DNA from: Rheinheimera sp. UJ63
Lineage (GTDB): Bacteria > Pseudomonadota > Gammaproteobacteria > Enterobacterales > Alteromonadaceae
DNA: 64,000 bases
Assembly (NCBI RefSeq): GCF_021568285.1
Contig: NZ_JAKGTQ010000002.1
Coordinates: 434,001-498,000 of the forward strand
Direction: 5' to 3'
Shown here: positions 28,828 through 37,916 of the stretch, piece by piece
Position numbering within the stretch: position 1 is the stretch's first letter
Layout of the letters: every line of letters starts with the position of its first letter
Made by a program: the position numbers and the translations under genes
Notes under the pieces: model-generated
The model's input: the letters and a program-made list of their open reading frames with translations, nothing else
The model's database searches: none
Told to the model about the DNA's origin: nothing

Positions 28828-30149
28828 TGCCAAGCATCCGACATTACCTCAGTATTGCCACGCCACTTGATAAGCTTCTGGTGTTGCTCGCCTCGTTGCT
28901 GGTGTTTATTGATTGGGGTAATGGCCTGTTGTGGCATACCTTTGGTAGCAGTTTTGGTTTCTCGGCCAGTATTAAACTGCTGCTATTGTTGCTGTTAATT
29001 TACCGTGGTTGGCAGTTAAATCGCCAAGCCTTGCATTGGCCCTTGGCGTTAATGCTGCTGATGTTACCCGGGCCTTTATATGTTTTATGGCTAACAGGCC
29101 ATCACTATGGCTTGGCCGATCTGCAATTGATCAGTAAATCAGCAGCGCTATTAGTGGCACTGGCTTATTTTTCTGAATTGGCGCGCCAGCAACCCCAGGC
29201 TTTTTTACGCTGGCTAGACGGTGTGTTTGCTGCCAGCTTTCTGCTGTTGTTTGTTAATAGCCTGCTGGGGTTAGCCGGGTACGGTGGCACGGCCTATCAG
29301 CCGATGGATGAAGTGGCGCAGCCCTTTCTTGGCGTAAAAGGTTTCTTTATTTCAACCAATGAGTTGTCAGGTTTGTTACTGGTGCTCAGCTGTTGGTTGT
29401 TAGTTCGCAGTTGGCAAGCGCTACGCTGGTTCTATCCCTTGCTCAGTTTGGCGGCACTGTCGATAGCCGCGTTATTGCTAACGAAAACCGGTTTGTTTGG
29501 TGTGCTGCTGTTAGTGCTACTGATCCCCATTTTATTAACGCCACGCGCTTATTTTTACGCGAAACGGCAATGGCTGCTGGGGCTAGGCGCCATACTTCTG
29601 GGCTTATTGATGCTACTGCTGTGGCATTTAAGCAGTGTCCTGCAATGGGTAGGAATTTACGACAAGCTGCAATTTGCCTATGAACAGCGGGGTATTATGG
29701 GCATTATTTTGTCCTCTCGCGATTATTATTTACAGCGTAATTTCACCCTTGTCGCTGAGCGTTACCCTGAGTGGTTACAATTATTTGGTGTCGGCCAAGG
29801 TGGCTTGCGTCTGCATTTGAAAAAATACTTTATCGAATTAGATTTATTCGATCTGCTGTTGTTTTACGGTTTAGCCGGAGGCTTATTATTCGCCTTATCT
29901 TTTTGGCGCGTGTTTGGTTTAAGTGCCGGCGCCTTGAAAAAAGCTTCAGCCGCGGGGCCGGTGTTACTGTTAAATAGCCTGTTATTATTGGTCGCGTTAC
30001 TCGCCGGACATGTCCTGACCTCCGGTATGTTATGGCTACCTTGGGCATTGATTAATGCCGCCTTACTGGCACAGCAAGCATTGCCGCGAGCCCTAGCATT
30101 AACGCTTTTACAGACCGAAACGGGAGCCGCTGATGAAAGATCTGCTTGA
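28827..30149 (+). CDS. O-antigen ligase/polymerase-like membrane protein
   Basis: 440 residues with about 10-12 hydrophobic helices, rich in Leu. Motifs of the Wzy/WaaL group are visible: KGFFISTNELSGLLLVL near residue 170, a large periplasmic loop with SSRDYYLQRN and FGVGQGG, then a final IELDLFDLLLFYGLAGG. Polymerase and ligase cannot be told apart by sequence. The start overlaps the previous stop (TAATG). With the flippase it would make a Wzx/Wzy-type pathway. Confidence 0.78.
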   Translation: MPSIRHYLSIATPLDKLLVLLASLLVFIDWGNGLLWHTFGSSFGFSASIKLLLLLLLIYRGWQLNRQALHWPLALMLLMLPGPLYVLWLTGHHYGLADLQLISKSAALLVALAYFSELARQQPQAFLRWLDGVFAASFLLLFVNSLLGLAGYGGTAYQPMDEVAQPFLGVKGFFISTNELSGLLLVLSCWLLVRSWQALRWFYPLLSLAALSIAALLLTKTGLFGVLLLVLLIPILLTPRAYFYAKRQWLLGLGAILLGLLMLLLWHLSSVLQWVGIYDKLQFAYEQRGIMGIILSSRDYYLQRNFTLVAERYPEWLQLFGVGQGGLRLHLKKYFIELDLFDLLLFYGLAGGLLFALSFWRVFGLSAGALKKASAAGPVLLLNSLLLLVALLAGHVLTSGMLWLPWALINAALLAQQALPRALALTLLQTETGAADERSA

Positions 30150-30855
30150 GCCGCTAATTTATCCGCATAATCTGTTGTTATACGGCTTGTTATTCGCTTG
30201 TATCGCTTATCGCAAAAAAGGCTTGTGGTGCTTATTGCTGTTTTACTATTTGCTTGGTAATACCTGGGTGGCTAATCAGGTAAGGCAATGGTATCAACAG
30301 CAAGCTGTTGCCTCAGCACCCAGTGTATTAGGGCGAACGCCTGATTTATTTGTGATGTTAGGCTGTGGTGGCTCAGCCGAGCAGATACCGGCCTGTGCAG
30401 CAGCGCGTATTCAACAATTAAAGAGTGAAATTTCCCGGTTACCCCAAGCGGCGCCGCTGGCCGTGATTATCACCACGCGCTATTGCGAGCCTTATTTAGC
30501 TGTATTGCAGCAAACAACACGGCAATGGGCAGTAGATTGTTTTGATGCCGGTGAAAATACTTATCAAGAATTTCAGACCTTAGCCAAGCGCTTAGAAAAG
30601 CAGCAGAGTATCCGCTTTATCACCAGTGATTTTCATAGCTGGCGCGTACGACAGCTTATTAAAGAATATCAATTATCAGCCAGTGTGGGTGTGGTGCGCT
30701 CGCAAACGTTTCGCCCCGTCAATTGCGGTTTAAACTGCCTGTTAACGGTCAACTTAAGTAATTTGGATTTGTACAGTAAGCTGATGGCCGAGTTTGCCAG
30801 TTATGCGGTGTATCGCGTGGCTGGCAAAGAGGTGACTGGCGTGGTATCCGATTAA
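30133..30855 (+). CDS. DUF218/YdcF-like membrane-anchored protein
   Basis: 240 residues: two N-terminal hydrophobic segments (LLLYGLLFACIAYR and LWCLLLFYYLLG), then a DUF218 domain with LFVMLGCGGSAEQ, CFDAGENTYQEFQTL and FITSDFHSWRVRQL. Members (SanA, ElyC, YdcF) are linked to envelope integrity and lipid-carrier metabolism. It overlaps the upstream gene by 17 bp, so belongs to the glycan operon. Its last codons lie inside a duplicated 69-bp segment copied from the end of the rhombosortase gene. Confidence 0.75.
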   Translation: MKDLLEPLIYPHNLLLYGLLFACIAYRKKGLWCLLLFYYLLGNTWVANQVRQWYQQQAVASAPSVLGRTPDLFVMLGCGGSAEQIPACAAARIQQLKSEISRLPQAAPLAVIITTRYCEPYLAVLQQTTRQWAVDCFDAGENTYQEFQTLAKRLEKQQSIRFITSDFHSWRVRQLIKEYQLSASVGVVRSQTFRPVNCGLNCLLTVNLSNLDLYSKLMAEFASYAVYRVAGKEVTGVVSD

Positions 30856-30974
30856 ATAACATCAGACCGAGCAGACTCTCGGCACTGGCACCAAACAGGT
30901 GGGTTACTGGCGTGGTGTCCGACTAAATAACACCAGACCTAGCAGACAACCGACACTGGCACCAAACAGGTGGG
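30835..30974. repeat. Two direct copies of a 69-bp segment at a convergent gene junction
   Basis: 30835-30903 and 30906-30974 align without gaps at 61 of 69 positions. The second copy encodes the C-terminus of the rhombosortase (minus strand); the first contains the last codons and stop of the YdcF-like gene. The likely story is duplication of the rhombosortase 3' end into the end of its convergent neighbour, followed by divergence. Confidence 0.9.
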
Positions 30975-31482
30975 CATCGATGGCAACATCAGCGTTAATT
31001 TGTGCCGCCAAGGCTAAATCAGGCGCAGAGAATTGTTCGCTAAGGATCTTTACCAGTACACCCGCTAAAATGAGATAGCCGGTACGAAAGCCTTGTTTAA
31101 TATCAATGACCGCGCCATAGCATAAAATGCCATGCAAAACGCCTGATAACCCTACGTAATACAGCATGTCAGGCGCCAGCCACCATAATCCCGCACTTGT
31201 GCCCAAGCCTAAGATCAGTAATTGCCAGCCAAAGGCTAAGCGCCCTGGTAAATGCCCATGGATCAGCATAATTAACAGCAAACCCACCATATTCATCAGC
31301 AAATGATAGGCATTACTGTGTAATAAATGGCCGGTCAGAACACGCCATACTTCACCTTGGCCAATGGCTGGTCGGCTGTATTGCAGCAGCTCATGCCATG
31401 CTAAGGGACTAAAATGTAACAAGAATATTAAAAAACCTAGCAACAAATAGGGCGCATAAGATTTAATTGTCTGAGATAGCAT
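30904..31482 (-). CDS. Rhombosortase (rhomboid-family intramembrane protease)
   Basis: 192 residues, six or so membrane segments. It has the rhomboid core: VWRVLTGHLLHSNAYHLLMN, the catalytic Ser in GLSGVLHGILCYG near residue 113 and the catalytic His in DAHLFGASVG near residue 173. The compact length and the LHG extension of the Ser motif fit rhombosortases, which cleave GlyGly-CTERM proteins during surface sorting. No GlyGly-CTERM substrate was recognised in this window. The ORF ends within the duplicated 69-bp segment. Confidence 0.82.
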   Translation of the reverse strand: MLSQTIKSYAPYLLLGFLIFLLHFSPLAWHELLQYSRPAIGQGEVWRVLTGHLLHSNAYHLLMNMVGLLLIMLIHGHLPGRLAFGWQLLILGLGTSAGLWWLAPDMLYYVGLSGVLHGILCYGAVIDIKQGFRTGYLILAGVLVKILSEQFSAPDLALAAQINADVAIDAHLFGASVGCLLGLVLFSRTPRQ

Positions 31483-31552
31483 AGTGCTGGTTGATCTTAT
31501 TATAGGAACTGAGTAGGGTGTTTATGACTGTATTATAAGGAAAGTCTTGATA

Positions 31553-33292
31553 ATGAAAAGCACTCTTATCCCACTCGTTTCGTTATTACTCATAAGTTTT
31601 GCCCCCAGCTTATTAGCCCAAGCTACGCAAGAAACGCGTGAGCCTGAAGCTACTACTGGTATTGTGCAACAACAACTTACCCGCTTTCCTACGGCAATGG
31701 TCTCGGCGGCGCATCCTTTAGCATCTGATGCGGGCGAGCGCGTGTTGCGAGCTGGCGGCAGTGCCATTGATGCGGCTATTGCCACACAGTTAGTGCTGGG
31801 TTTAGTTGAACCACAAAGCTCAGGGATCGGCGGCGGCGCTTTTATCTTACATTGGCAAGCGGATAACCAAGCCTTAACCACTTTTGACGGTCGTGAAACG
31901 GCACCTGCTGCGGCGGGTCCTTATTTATTTGCCGATCATGGCAAGGTGATGAGTTGGCGCGAAGCTTATGTTGGCGGTAAATCGGTGGGGGTGCCGGGTG
32001 TACTTAAAGCCTTAGCCGATGCCCATCAACGCTACGGCCAACTGCCTTGGGAATCGCTATTTACCGATGCCATTACCTTAGCCGAGCAGGGCTTTGCCGT
32101 GAGTAGCCGCACCTCGAAGCAATTAGCGATGGGTTGGAACAGTGGTTTGAAGCAGCTGTCGCCGGCCAAAGAGTTTTTTTATCCGAATGGCAGCCCATTA
32201 CTTGAAGGCGCAACGCTGAAAAACCCGGCGTATGCGGCGCTGTTACGTAACATTGCCAAAGAAGGGGTCAGTGCTTTTTATCAAGGTGAAAATGCCGAGG
32301 CGATGGTCAAAACGGTGCAACAAGCCGCGATTAACCCAGGCAGTTTGGCGTTATCTGATTTAGCCAATTATCAAGCCATTGAACGCGATGCGCTCTGTGT
32401 GGCGTATCGCGTATATCAAGTGTGTGGCATGGCCCCCCCTAGCTCTGGTGGCCTTGCGGTGTTGCAAATGCTCGGTATTCTAGAGCATTTCCCACTGGCC
32501 GAGATGCAGCCCAATAGTGCCCAAGCTGTGCATGTCATCAGCCAAGCCTCTCGCCTCGCTTTTGCTGACCGCGATCTGTATGTCACTGATCCGGCTTTTG
32601 GTCATGTGCCGCTGGCCGGTTTGCTCGATCCGGCCTATTTAAAGCAACGCGCCAGCCTGATTAGTGCTCAAGATCACATGGCCACAGCGGGTATCCCGCT
32701 GGGTGCTGAAGCACAAACCACCTCAAAGGCAGTGGAGTTTCCGAATACCAGTCATTTTTCGGTAGTGGATGCAAAAGGTAATGCGGTGAGTATGACCACC
32801 AGCATTGAAAATGTGTTTGGCTCAGGTTTAATGGTTAACGGCTATTTGCTTAATAACCAGTTAACGGATTTTAGCTTAGCGCCTCGCGATGGTGAGCTTT
32901 GGGTAGCCAACCGTGTTGAAGGTGGCAAAAGGCCTCGCAGCTCGATGGCACCGATGATGGTATTTGATGCCGATAATAATTTACGTTTAGTGATTGGTTC
33001 GCCCGGTGGCAGCCGTATTATCAATTATGTGGCGTTAAGTATTATCGCCATATTAGATTGGGATTTAGATGTGCAGCAAGCCATCAACTTGCCTCGTTTT
33101 ACCCATCGCAATGATTATTTGGCGTTAGAGCAGGGCACGCCGTTGGCTGAGTTAAAAGAGAGCTTAACCGCAATGGGTTATGATGTGCGGATCCAAGATC
33201 TCAACAGTGGTTTACACGCTATTGAAGTACAAGCAAAACAGCTCGAAGGTGCTGCAGATCCCCGCCGCGAAGGCAAGGTCAGTGGTTTTTAA
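31553..33292 (+). CDS. ggt: Gamma-glutamyltransferase precursor
   Basis: 579 residues, periplasmic, hydrolysing or transferring the gamma-glutamyl group of glutathione. A signal peptide (MKSTLIPLVSLLLISFAPSLLA) is followed by the large subunit (SGIGGGAFILHW, FDGRETAPAAA). The self-cleavage and nucleophile Thr is in NTSHFSVVDAKGNAVSMT, and small-subunit GSPGGSRIINYV follows. The ATG at 31553 fits AAGGAA upstream; a TTG two codons earlier is less likely. It is followed 19 bp later by a crotonase gene. Confidence 0.93.
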   Translation: MKSTLIPLVSLLLISFAPSLLAQATQETREPEATTGIVQQQLTRFPTAMVSAAHPLASDAGERVLRAGGSAIDAAIATQLVLGLVEPQSSGIGGGAFILHWQADNQALTTFDGRETAPAAAGPYLFADHGKVMSWREAYVGGKSVGVPGVLKALADAHQRYGQLPWESLFTDAITLAEQGFAVSSRTSKQLAMGWNSGLKQLSPAKEFFYPNGSPLLEGATLKNPAYAALLRNIAKEGVSAFYQGENAEAMVKTVQQAAINPGSLALSDLANYQAIERDALCVAYRVYQVCGMAPPSSGGLAVLQMLGILEHFPLAEMQPNSAQAVHVISQASRLAFADRDLYVTDPAFGHVPLAGLLDPAYLKQRASLISAQDHMATAGIPLGAEAQTTSKAVEFPNTSHFSVVDAKGNAVSMTTSIENVFGSGLMVNGYLLNNQLTDFSLAPRDGELWVANRVEGGKRPRSSMAPMMVFDADNNLRLVIGSPGGSRIINYVALSIIAILDWDLDVQQAINLPRFTHRNDYLALEQGTPLAELKESLTAMGYDVRIQDLNSGLHAIEVQAKQLEGAADPRREGKVSGF

Positions 33293-33311
33293 GCGTTAGG
33301 TTGGAGTAATA

Positions 33312-34055
33312 ATGACTATCTTGATTGAGCAAGCGGCCAGCGGTGTGTTAACACTGACGATGCAGCGCCCTGAAAAAAAGAATGCGTTAAATCTGGCGAT
33401 GTATCGGCAGCTTACGGCGGCATTACAACAAGCACGGCAGCAGTCACAGACCAAGGTTGTGGTAATTCAAGGGGATGCAGATTGCTTTACCAGTGGTAAT
33501 GATTTGCAAGATTTTTTATCTGCGGGTGCTTTAGATATGCAGCATCCGGTGGTGCAGTTTTTATACGAAGCCGCCAGTTTCCCCAAACCCTTAATAGCGG
33601 CTGTGGCAGGGCTGGCCATTGGCATCGGTACTACGCTATTGCTGCACTGCGATCTGGTTTACGCTGCGCCTGCCAGCCGTTTGCAGATGCCGTTCACCTT
33701 GCTGGGGTTGTGCCCTGAAGCCGCATCCAGTTTATTATTACCGCAGATCGCCGGTTACCAGCGCGCCGCGCAATATTTGTTATTGGGGGAGGCTTTTAGC
33801 AGTGAGCAAGCCGCACAATTTGGCTTAGTGAATGACATTGTGCCGGCCGAGCAGTTATTGGCCTTTGTTGCAGCCAAAGCAGAAACACTGGCGGCATTAC
33901 CTAGCGAAGCGGTATTACGCAGTAAGGCGCTATTAAAGGCCCCTCAACAGGCGTTAGTGCAGCAAGTGATTGGCCAGGAGTTGCTGGATTTTCAGCAGTT
34001 ATTGTCATCTGACGCTTGCCAACAACAGCTGGCTGCTTTTTTTAAGCGACGCTAA
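33312..34055 (+). CDS. Enoyl-CoA hydratase/isomerase family protein
   Basis: 247 residues, crotonase fold. Oxyanion segments are CFTSGNDLQDFL and GLAIGIGTTLLLHCDLVYA. The GLCPEAASSLLLP segment resembles the Delta3-Delta2-enoyl-CoA isomerase (ECI/PECI) group rather than hydratases, so an isomerase in unsaturated acyl-CoA breakdown is the better guess. GGAG precedes the start. It shares a strand with ggt but no obvious pathway. Confidence 0.78.
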   Translation: MTILIEQAASGVLTLTMQRPEKKNALNLAMYRQLTAALQQARQQSQTKVVVIQGDADCFTSGNDLQDFLSAGALDMQHPVVQFLYEAASFPKPLIAAVAGLAIGIGTTLLLHCDLVYAAPASRLQMPFTLLGLCPEAASSLLLPQIAGYQRAAQYLLLGEAFSSEQAAQFGLVNDIVPAEQLLAFVAAKAETLAALPSEAVLRSKALLKAPQQALVQQVIGQELLDFQQLLSSDACQQQLAAFFKRR

Positions 34056-34096
34056 GGCTAAGCGAAGCACTGACTTAGCACTAGGGCCGCCATTTA

Positions 34097-34546
34097 CTAA
34101 CGAATGGCGGTACTAAACTTGTCGGCTTGTACCGTTTTGACTAGCCAGGAACCTCGATGTCTTACCATTTCAACTGTCCGAGTGTCTTGCACGCGTTTGT
34201 TATCAAATTCGCCATCAAAAACCAGCTGAATAGTCGCATCGTTATCGTACTGCTGGCGCAGATTACGACCGCTATTGTTGACGTTAATTACTACGGTATC
34301 AAAGCTCATATTCAATAGAGTACGGCTGACTTGTTTTACCGAGCCGTAAGACTCTAAAAGTTTGGCGTATTCGTTGGTCGACAAGCTTTTCGCCCGATTT
34401 AAATCTTTTTCATTATAAATAGCATGAAAAAATTCACCGGCGATAAATTCAGGCGTGCCAACTTGCGCATTAACTTGCGGGTTGTCTTCAGTACAGCTGG
34501 CTAACAGCAATAGCAGTGGTAACAGTAGGAGTTTTAAATAAGCCAT
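34097..34546 (-). CDS. Putative lipoprotein of unknown function
   Basis: 149 residues. A lipoprotein signal peptide with lipobox LLASC at residues 14-18 is followed by a mature domain of alpha/beta type (FIAGEFFHAIYNEKDLNRAK near residue 35, then beta strands ending GSWLVKTVQAD), resembling the general NTF2-like/DUF4878 lipoproteins. I do not recognise the exact family. The gene end lies in an 8-bp-stem hairpin (34087-34110) shared with the convergent crotonase gene. Confidence 0.7.
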   Translation of the reverse strand: MAYLKLLLLPLLLLLASCTEDNPQVNAQVGTPEFIAGEFFHAIYNEKDLNRAKSLSTNEYAKLLESYGSVKQVSRTLLNMSFDTVVINVNNSGRNLRQQYDNDATIQLVFDGEFDNKRVQDTRTVEMVRHRGSWLVKTVQADKFSTAIR

Positions 34547-34608
34547 AACATCATATTTTCCTTAAGCGATAGCAGAATTGTGGGTGTTTTCAGGCTATCT
34601 GTAAAGAA

Positions 34609-34712
34609 AAAGGCGGCGAAAAGCCTATTTATCCGGCCATCCATGGCCGACAACGGGGCTTAAGCACACCCGTCATGCTTCACTGACGGGCATCAAAGCT
34701 AAAGCCGCCTTT
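34609..34712 (-). terminator. Complex terminator of cysK with an inserted palindromic element
   Basis: On the minus strand, AAAGGCGGC at 34704-34712 pairs with 34609-34617 (9 bp), followed by a U-rich stretch. Inside lie a CCCGTCA/TGACGGG hairpin (34669-34690) and a reduced copy of the dispersed palindrome (34621-34661), whose 23-bp heart at 34634 matches 20236-20258 with one mismatch. It ends six bases from the cysK stop. Confidence 0.65.
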
Positions 34713-34717
34713 ATCCA

Positions 34718-35689
34718 TTAGGCTTCTAATTCTTGCTCGGTGAAAATATTGGCGAACAAGGGGCTTGATAAGTAACGCTCTGCCGCGCTGGCTAGGATCA
34801 CCACGATATTTTTACCGGCAAACTCGGGTAACTCGGCTAAACGTGCTGCGGCAACTACCGCGGCACCTGATGAGATACCGGCTAAAATGCCTTCTTCTTT
34901 CATCAAGCGATGTGTCATGGCAATGGCATCATCACTGCTGACTTGCTCAACCCGATCAATTAAATCGACATCTAACACACCAGGAATAAAACCGGCACCG
35001 ATACCTTGAATTTTATGTGGGCCAGGTTTGATTTCTTCACCGGCTTTAACTTGGCTAATGACCGGCGATTCCGACGGCTCAACCGCCACGGTGACCAGCG
35101 GATGCTGCTTCTCTTGTTTTAAAAAGCGACTGACACCCGTGATAGTACCGCCAGTACCAACACCGGCAATAAACACATCCACTGCGCCGTCTAAATCATT
35201 CCAAATCTCTGGGCCGGTCGTTTCAAAGTGAATTTGTGGGTTCGCCGGGTTATCGAACTGACCCAAAATGAGGTATTTATCTGGGTTAGACGCTTGAATT
35301 TCTTTGGCTTTTTCAATCGCGCCTTTCATGCCTTTTGGCCCTTCAGTTAACACCAAGTTGGCGCCTAAGGCTTTTAACAATTTACGACGCTCTAAACTCA
35401 TGGTGGCCGGCATGGTGAGGGTGAGCTTGTAACCGCGGCTCGCCGCCACAAATGCCAGTGCGATACCTGTGTTACCTGAGGTTGGCTCGACTAATTCGGT
35501 GTCTTTTGTCAGGATGCCACGTTTCTCTGCATCCCAAATTAAAGCGGCGCCTAAGCGACATTTCACACTAAAGCTTGGGTTGCGCGCTTCAATTTTGGCA
35601 TAGACATTGGCGCCTTTAACGACACGGTTTAATTTGACCAAAGGGGTGCGGCCGATCGACAATGTGTTATCTGCGTATACATTAGCCAT
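34718..35689 (-). CDS. cysK: Cysteine synthase A
   Basis: O-acetylserine sulfhydrylase, 323 residues, PLP enzyme making cysteine from O-acetylserine and sulfide. The PLP Lys is residue 43 in [12 protein letters not shown]. The substrate loop [11 protein letters not shown] and the phosphate-binding [13 protein letters not shown] are intact. The ATG at 35689 has TTGGAG upstream; 15 extra codons in the frame are not similar to the family. It is divergent from the MoxR gene and followed by its own terminator. Confidence 0.95.
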   Translation of the reverse strand: MANVYADNTLSIGRTPLVKLNRVVKGANVYAKIEARNPSFSVKCRLGAALIWDAEKRGILTKDTELVEPTSGNTGIALAFVAASRGYKLTLTMPATMSLERRKLLKALGANLVLTEGPKGMKGAIEKAKEIQASNPDKYLILGQFDNPANPQIHFETTGPEIWNDLDGAVDVFIAGVGTGGTITGVSRFLKQEKQHPLVTVAVEPSESPVISQVKAGEEIKPGPHKIQGIGAGFIPGVLDVDLIDRVEQVSSDDAIAMTHRLMKEEGILAGISSGAAVVAAARLAELPEFAGKNIVVILASAAERYLSSPLFANIFTEQELEA

Positions 35690-35814
35690 AAAAACTCCAA
35701 AAAAAGATAGGAAATAACCATTACAATAACCCATAGCATACGCGGCCTAGCTAAAAATTAAAGTAGCAATTTGCTATAACATATATCAGTTTTTTCACTA
35801 AGCACGGAGCCTGT

Positions 35815-36657
35815 ATGGCCTTTCAAAGTACCGAAAACTACATCGTGTCTGCCGAGCTGGCACTGGCGGTTAATGCCGCTGTTATCCTAGAAAAACCCTT
35901 ATTAATTAAAGGCGAACCGGGCACCGGTAAAACACGTCTGGCCGAAGAGCTTGCCGAGAGTTTGGGCACAGAGCTAATTCAGTGGCATATTAAGTCCACC
36001 ACCAAAGCGCAACAGGGCTTATATGAATATGATGCCGTGTCACGCTTGCGTGATAGCCAACTAGGCAGTGAAAAAGTGCAACATATTGCCAATTATATTA
36101 AACCGGGCAAACTGTGGCAGGCCTTTACTGCGGCAAAACGACCTGTGTTGTTGATTGATGAAATTGATAAAGCCGACATCGAGTTTCCGAATGATTTGTT
36201 GCATGAGTTGGATCGAATGGCGTTTTATGTGCATGAAACCGGTGAGCATATCAGCGCCGAGCAGCGGCCGATTGTGATTATTACCTCCAATAATGAAAAA
36301 GAATTGCCGGATGCGTTTCTCAGGCGCTGCTTCTTTCATTACATTCGCTTTCCTGATGCCGAGGTGTTACGCGAGATTGTGGCGGTGCATTTTCCGACTA
36401 TTCGCCAGCAATTACTCAGTACCGCACTTGAGGTGTTCTTCGAGTTACGTGAGCTACCGGGTTTAAAGAAAAAGCCGTCTACCTCCGAGCTACTTGACTG
36501 GTTAAAATTATTGTTAGCCGAGCAAATTCCAGCCGAAGTGTTGCAACAGAAACAGCAGCAGGGCGGCTTAATGCCGATGTTCGGCGCGCTGTTAAAAAAC
36601 GAGCAAGATGTGCAGTTGGTTGAAAAACTGGCGTTTATTGCTAAGCGGGGGCGCTAG
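35815..36657 (+). CDS. MoxR-family AAA+ ATPase
   Basis: 280 residues. Walker A is GEPGTGKT near residue 38, Walker B VLLIDEIDKAD near residue 110, sensor 1 ITSNNEKELPDAFLRRC near 160. MoxR ATPases act as chaperones with a VWA partner in maturing cofactor enzymes or complexes. The partner gene starts 44 bp downstream. Which enzyme is served cannot be told: no CO dehydrogenase or similar target is nearby. Confidence 0.88.
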   Translation: MAFQSTENYIVSAELALAVNAAVILEKPLLIKGEPGTGKTRLAEELAESLGTELIQWHIKSTTKAQQGLYEYDAVSRLRDSQLGSEKVQHIANYIKPGKLWQAFTAAKRPVLLIDEIDKADIEFPNDLLHELDRMAFYVHETGEHISAEQRPIVIITSNNEKELPDAFLRRCFFHYIRFPDAEVLREIVAVHFPTIRQQLLSTALEVFFELRELPGLKKKPSTSELLDWLKLLLAEQIPAEVLQQKQQQGGLMPMFGALLKNEQDVQLVEKLAFIAKRGR

Positions 36658-36701
36658 AATGGTGCCGTTAAGTGTTTTATCGACTGCCATCGTGTGTTGT
36701 T

Positions 36702-37871
36702 ATGCTGATTGAGTTTTTTTTCACCCTGCGCAAATACGGCTTAAAAGTCAGTATTACTGAGCTGCTGGATTTACTCAACGCGCTAGCGCAGCAGGTGATC
36801 TTTGCCGATAGCGAAGCCTTTTATCAGCTGGCGCGTTTAATCATGGTGAAAGACGAAAGTCAGTATGACAAGTTTGATCGAGCCTTTGCTGAGTATTTTG
36901 AAGGGGTCGCGGCGGTCGATTTAGCCAGCAGTATTCCTGACGAATGGCTCATCCCGGATATCTTTCGTCAGTTATCAGCGGAAGATAAAGCGGCGTTAAA
37001 AGGGCTGGGCAGTTTAGAGGCCTTAATGGCGCAGTTGCGTGAGCGTTTGGCCGAACAGCAAAAACGCCATGCTGGCGGCAATAAGTGGATCGGCACCGTT
37101 GGTACCTCGCCGTTTGGCGCTTATGGCTTTAACCCGGAAGGCGTGCGCATTGGCCAACAAGGCAGTGGTGCGCGCCGCGCGGTAAAAGTGTGGGATAAAC
37201 GCGAGTTTAAAGATTTAGACAGTCACAGCGAGCTCAACAATCGCAGTATTAAGTTGGCGCTACGTCAGTTACGGCGCTTTGCCCGCAGTGGTGCGGCAAC
37301 GGAATTGGATTTAAACGGCACCATTCAAGCCACCTCAGAGCAGGGCGGTTATCTGGATCTACGCTTTGTACCCGAGCGACATAATGCCATCAAGGTACTC
37401 ATGTTTTTTGATGTGGGTGGCTCGATGGATGATCATATCACGCTTTGTCAGCAACTCTTTTCGGCCGTGAAAACCGAGTTTAAGCATCTGGAGTTTTTTT
37501 ACTTTCATAACTGCGTCTATGAAGGTGTCTGGCGTGATAATAGCCGACGGTTTACCGAACAAACCTCAGTGCTTGATGTGATCCACACTTACGGTAGCGA
37601 TTACAAACTGATTTTTGTTGGGGATGCCACCATGGGCCCTTATGAAATTGACTACCCCGGTGGCAGTGTTGAACACTGGAATGCCGAGCCGGGGCGAGTG
37701 TGGTTAAACCGGTTGCTACAACAATACCCCAAAGCGGCGTGGTTAAATCCGCAGCCGCTGGCATGGTGGGGGCATTATCATTCCATCAGTTTAATTCAAA
37801 GTATTATGCAGCAGCGTATGTTTCCGTTAACCCTTACCGGTTTATCTGATGCCATTAAAAGCCTTAGCTAA
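36702..37871 (+). CDS. CoxE-like VWA-domain protein
   Basis: 390 residues. N-terminal MLIEFFFTLRKYGLKVSITE is the typical start of the CoxE-like VWA family. A basic middle region (ARRAVKVWDKREFKDLDSH) leads to a C-terminal VWA domain with the metal site DVGGSMDDH near residue 245 and DATMGPYEIDYPGGS later. The start at 36702 is chosen by homology; the ribosome site is weak, and a GTG frame reaches back to 36672. It is the partner of the MoxR ATPase. Confidence 0.85.
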   Translation: MLIEFFFTLRKYGLKVSITELLDLLNALAQQVIFADSEAFYQLARLIMVKDESQYDKFDRAFAEYFEGVAAVDLASSIPDEWLIPDIFRQLSAEDKAALKGLGSLEALMAQLRERLAEQQKRHAGGNKWIGTVGTSPFGAYGFNPEGVRIGQQGSGARRAVKVWDKREFKDLDSHSELNNRSIKLALRQLRRFARSGAATELDLNGTIQATSEQGGYLDLRFVPERHNAIKVLMFFDVGGSMDDHITLCQQLFSAVKTEFKHLEFFYFHNCVYEGVWRDNSRRFTEQTSVLDVIHTYGSDYKLIFVGDATMGPYEIDYPGGSVEHWNAEPGRVWLNRLLQQYPKAAWLNPQPLAWWGHYHSISLIQSIMQQRMFPLTLTGLSDAIKSLS

Positions 37872-37916
37872 GCGCAACGGCCATAGCTATTGGCGCCGCT
37901 TAATAGGAGTATACGG

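Noticed and set aside
22357-31482. Glycan locus as a mobile genomic island
   Set aside because: No tRNA, integrase, direct-repeat boundary or insertion sequence is visible, and codon use looks like that of the neighbours by eye.
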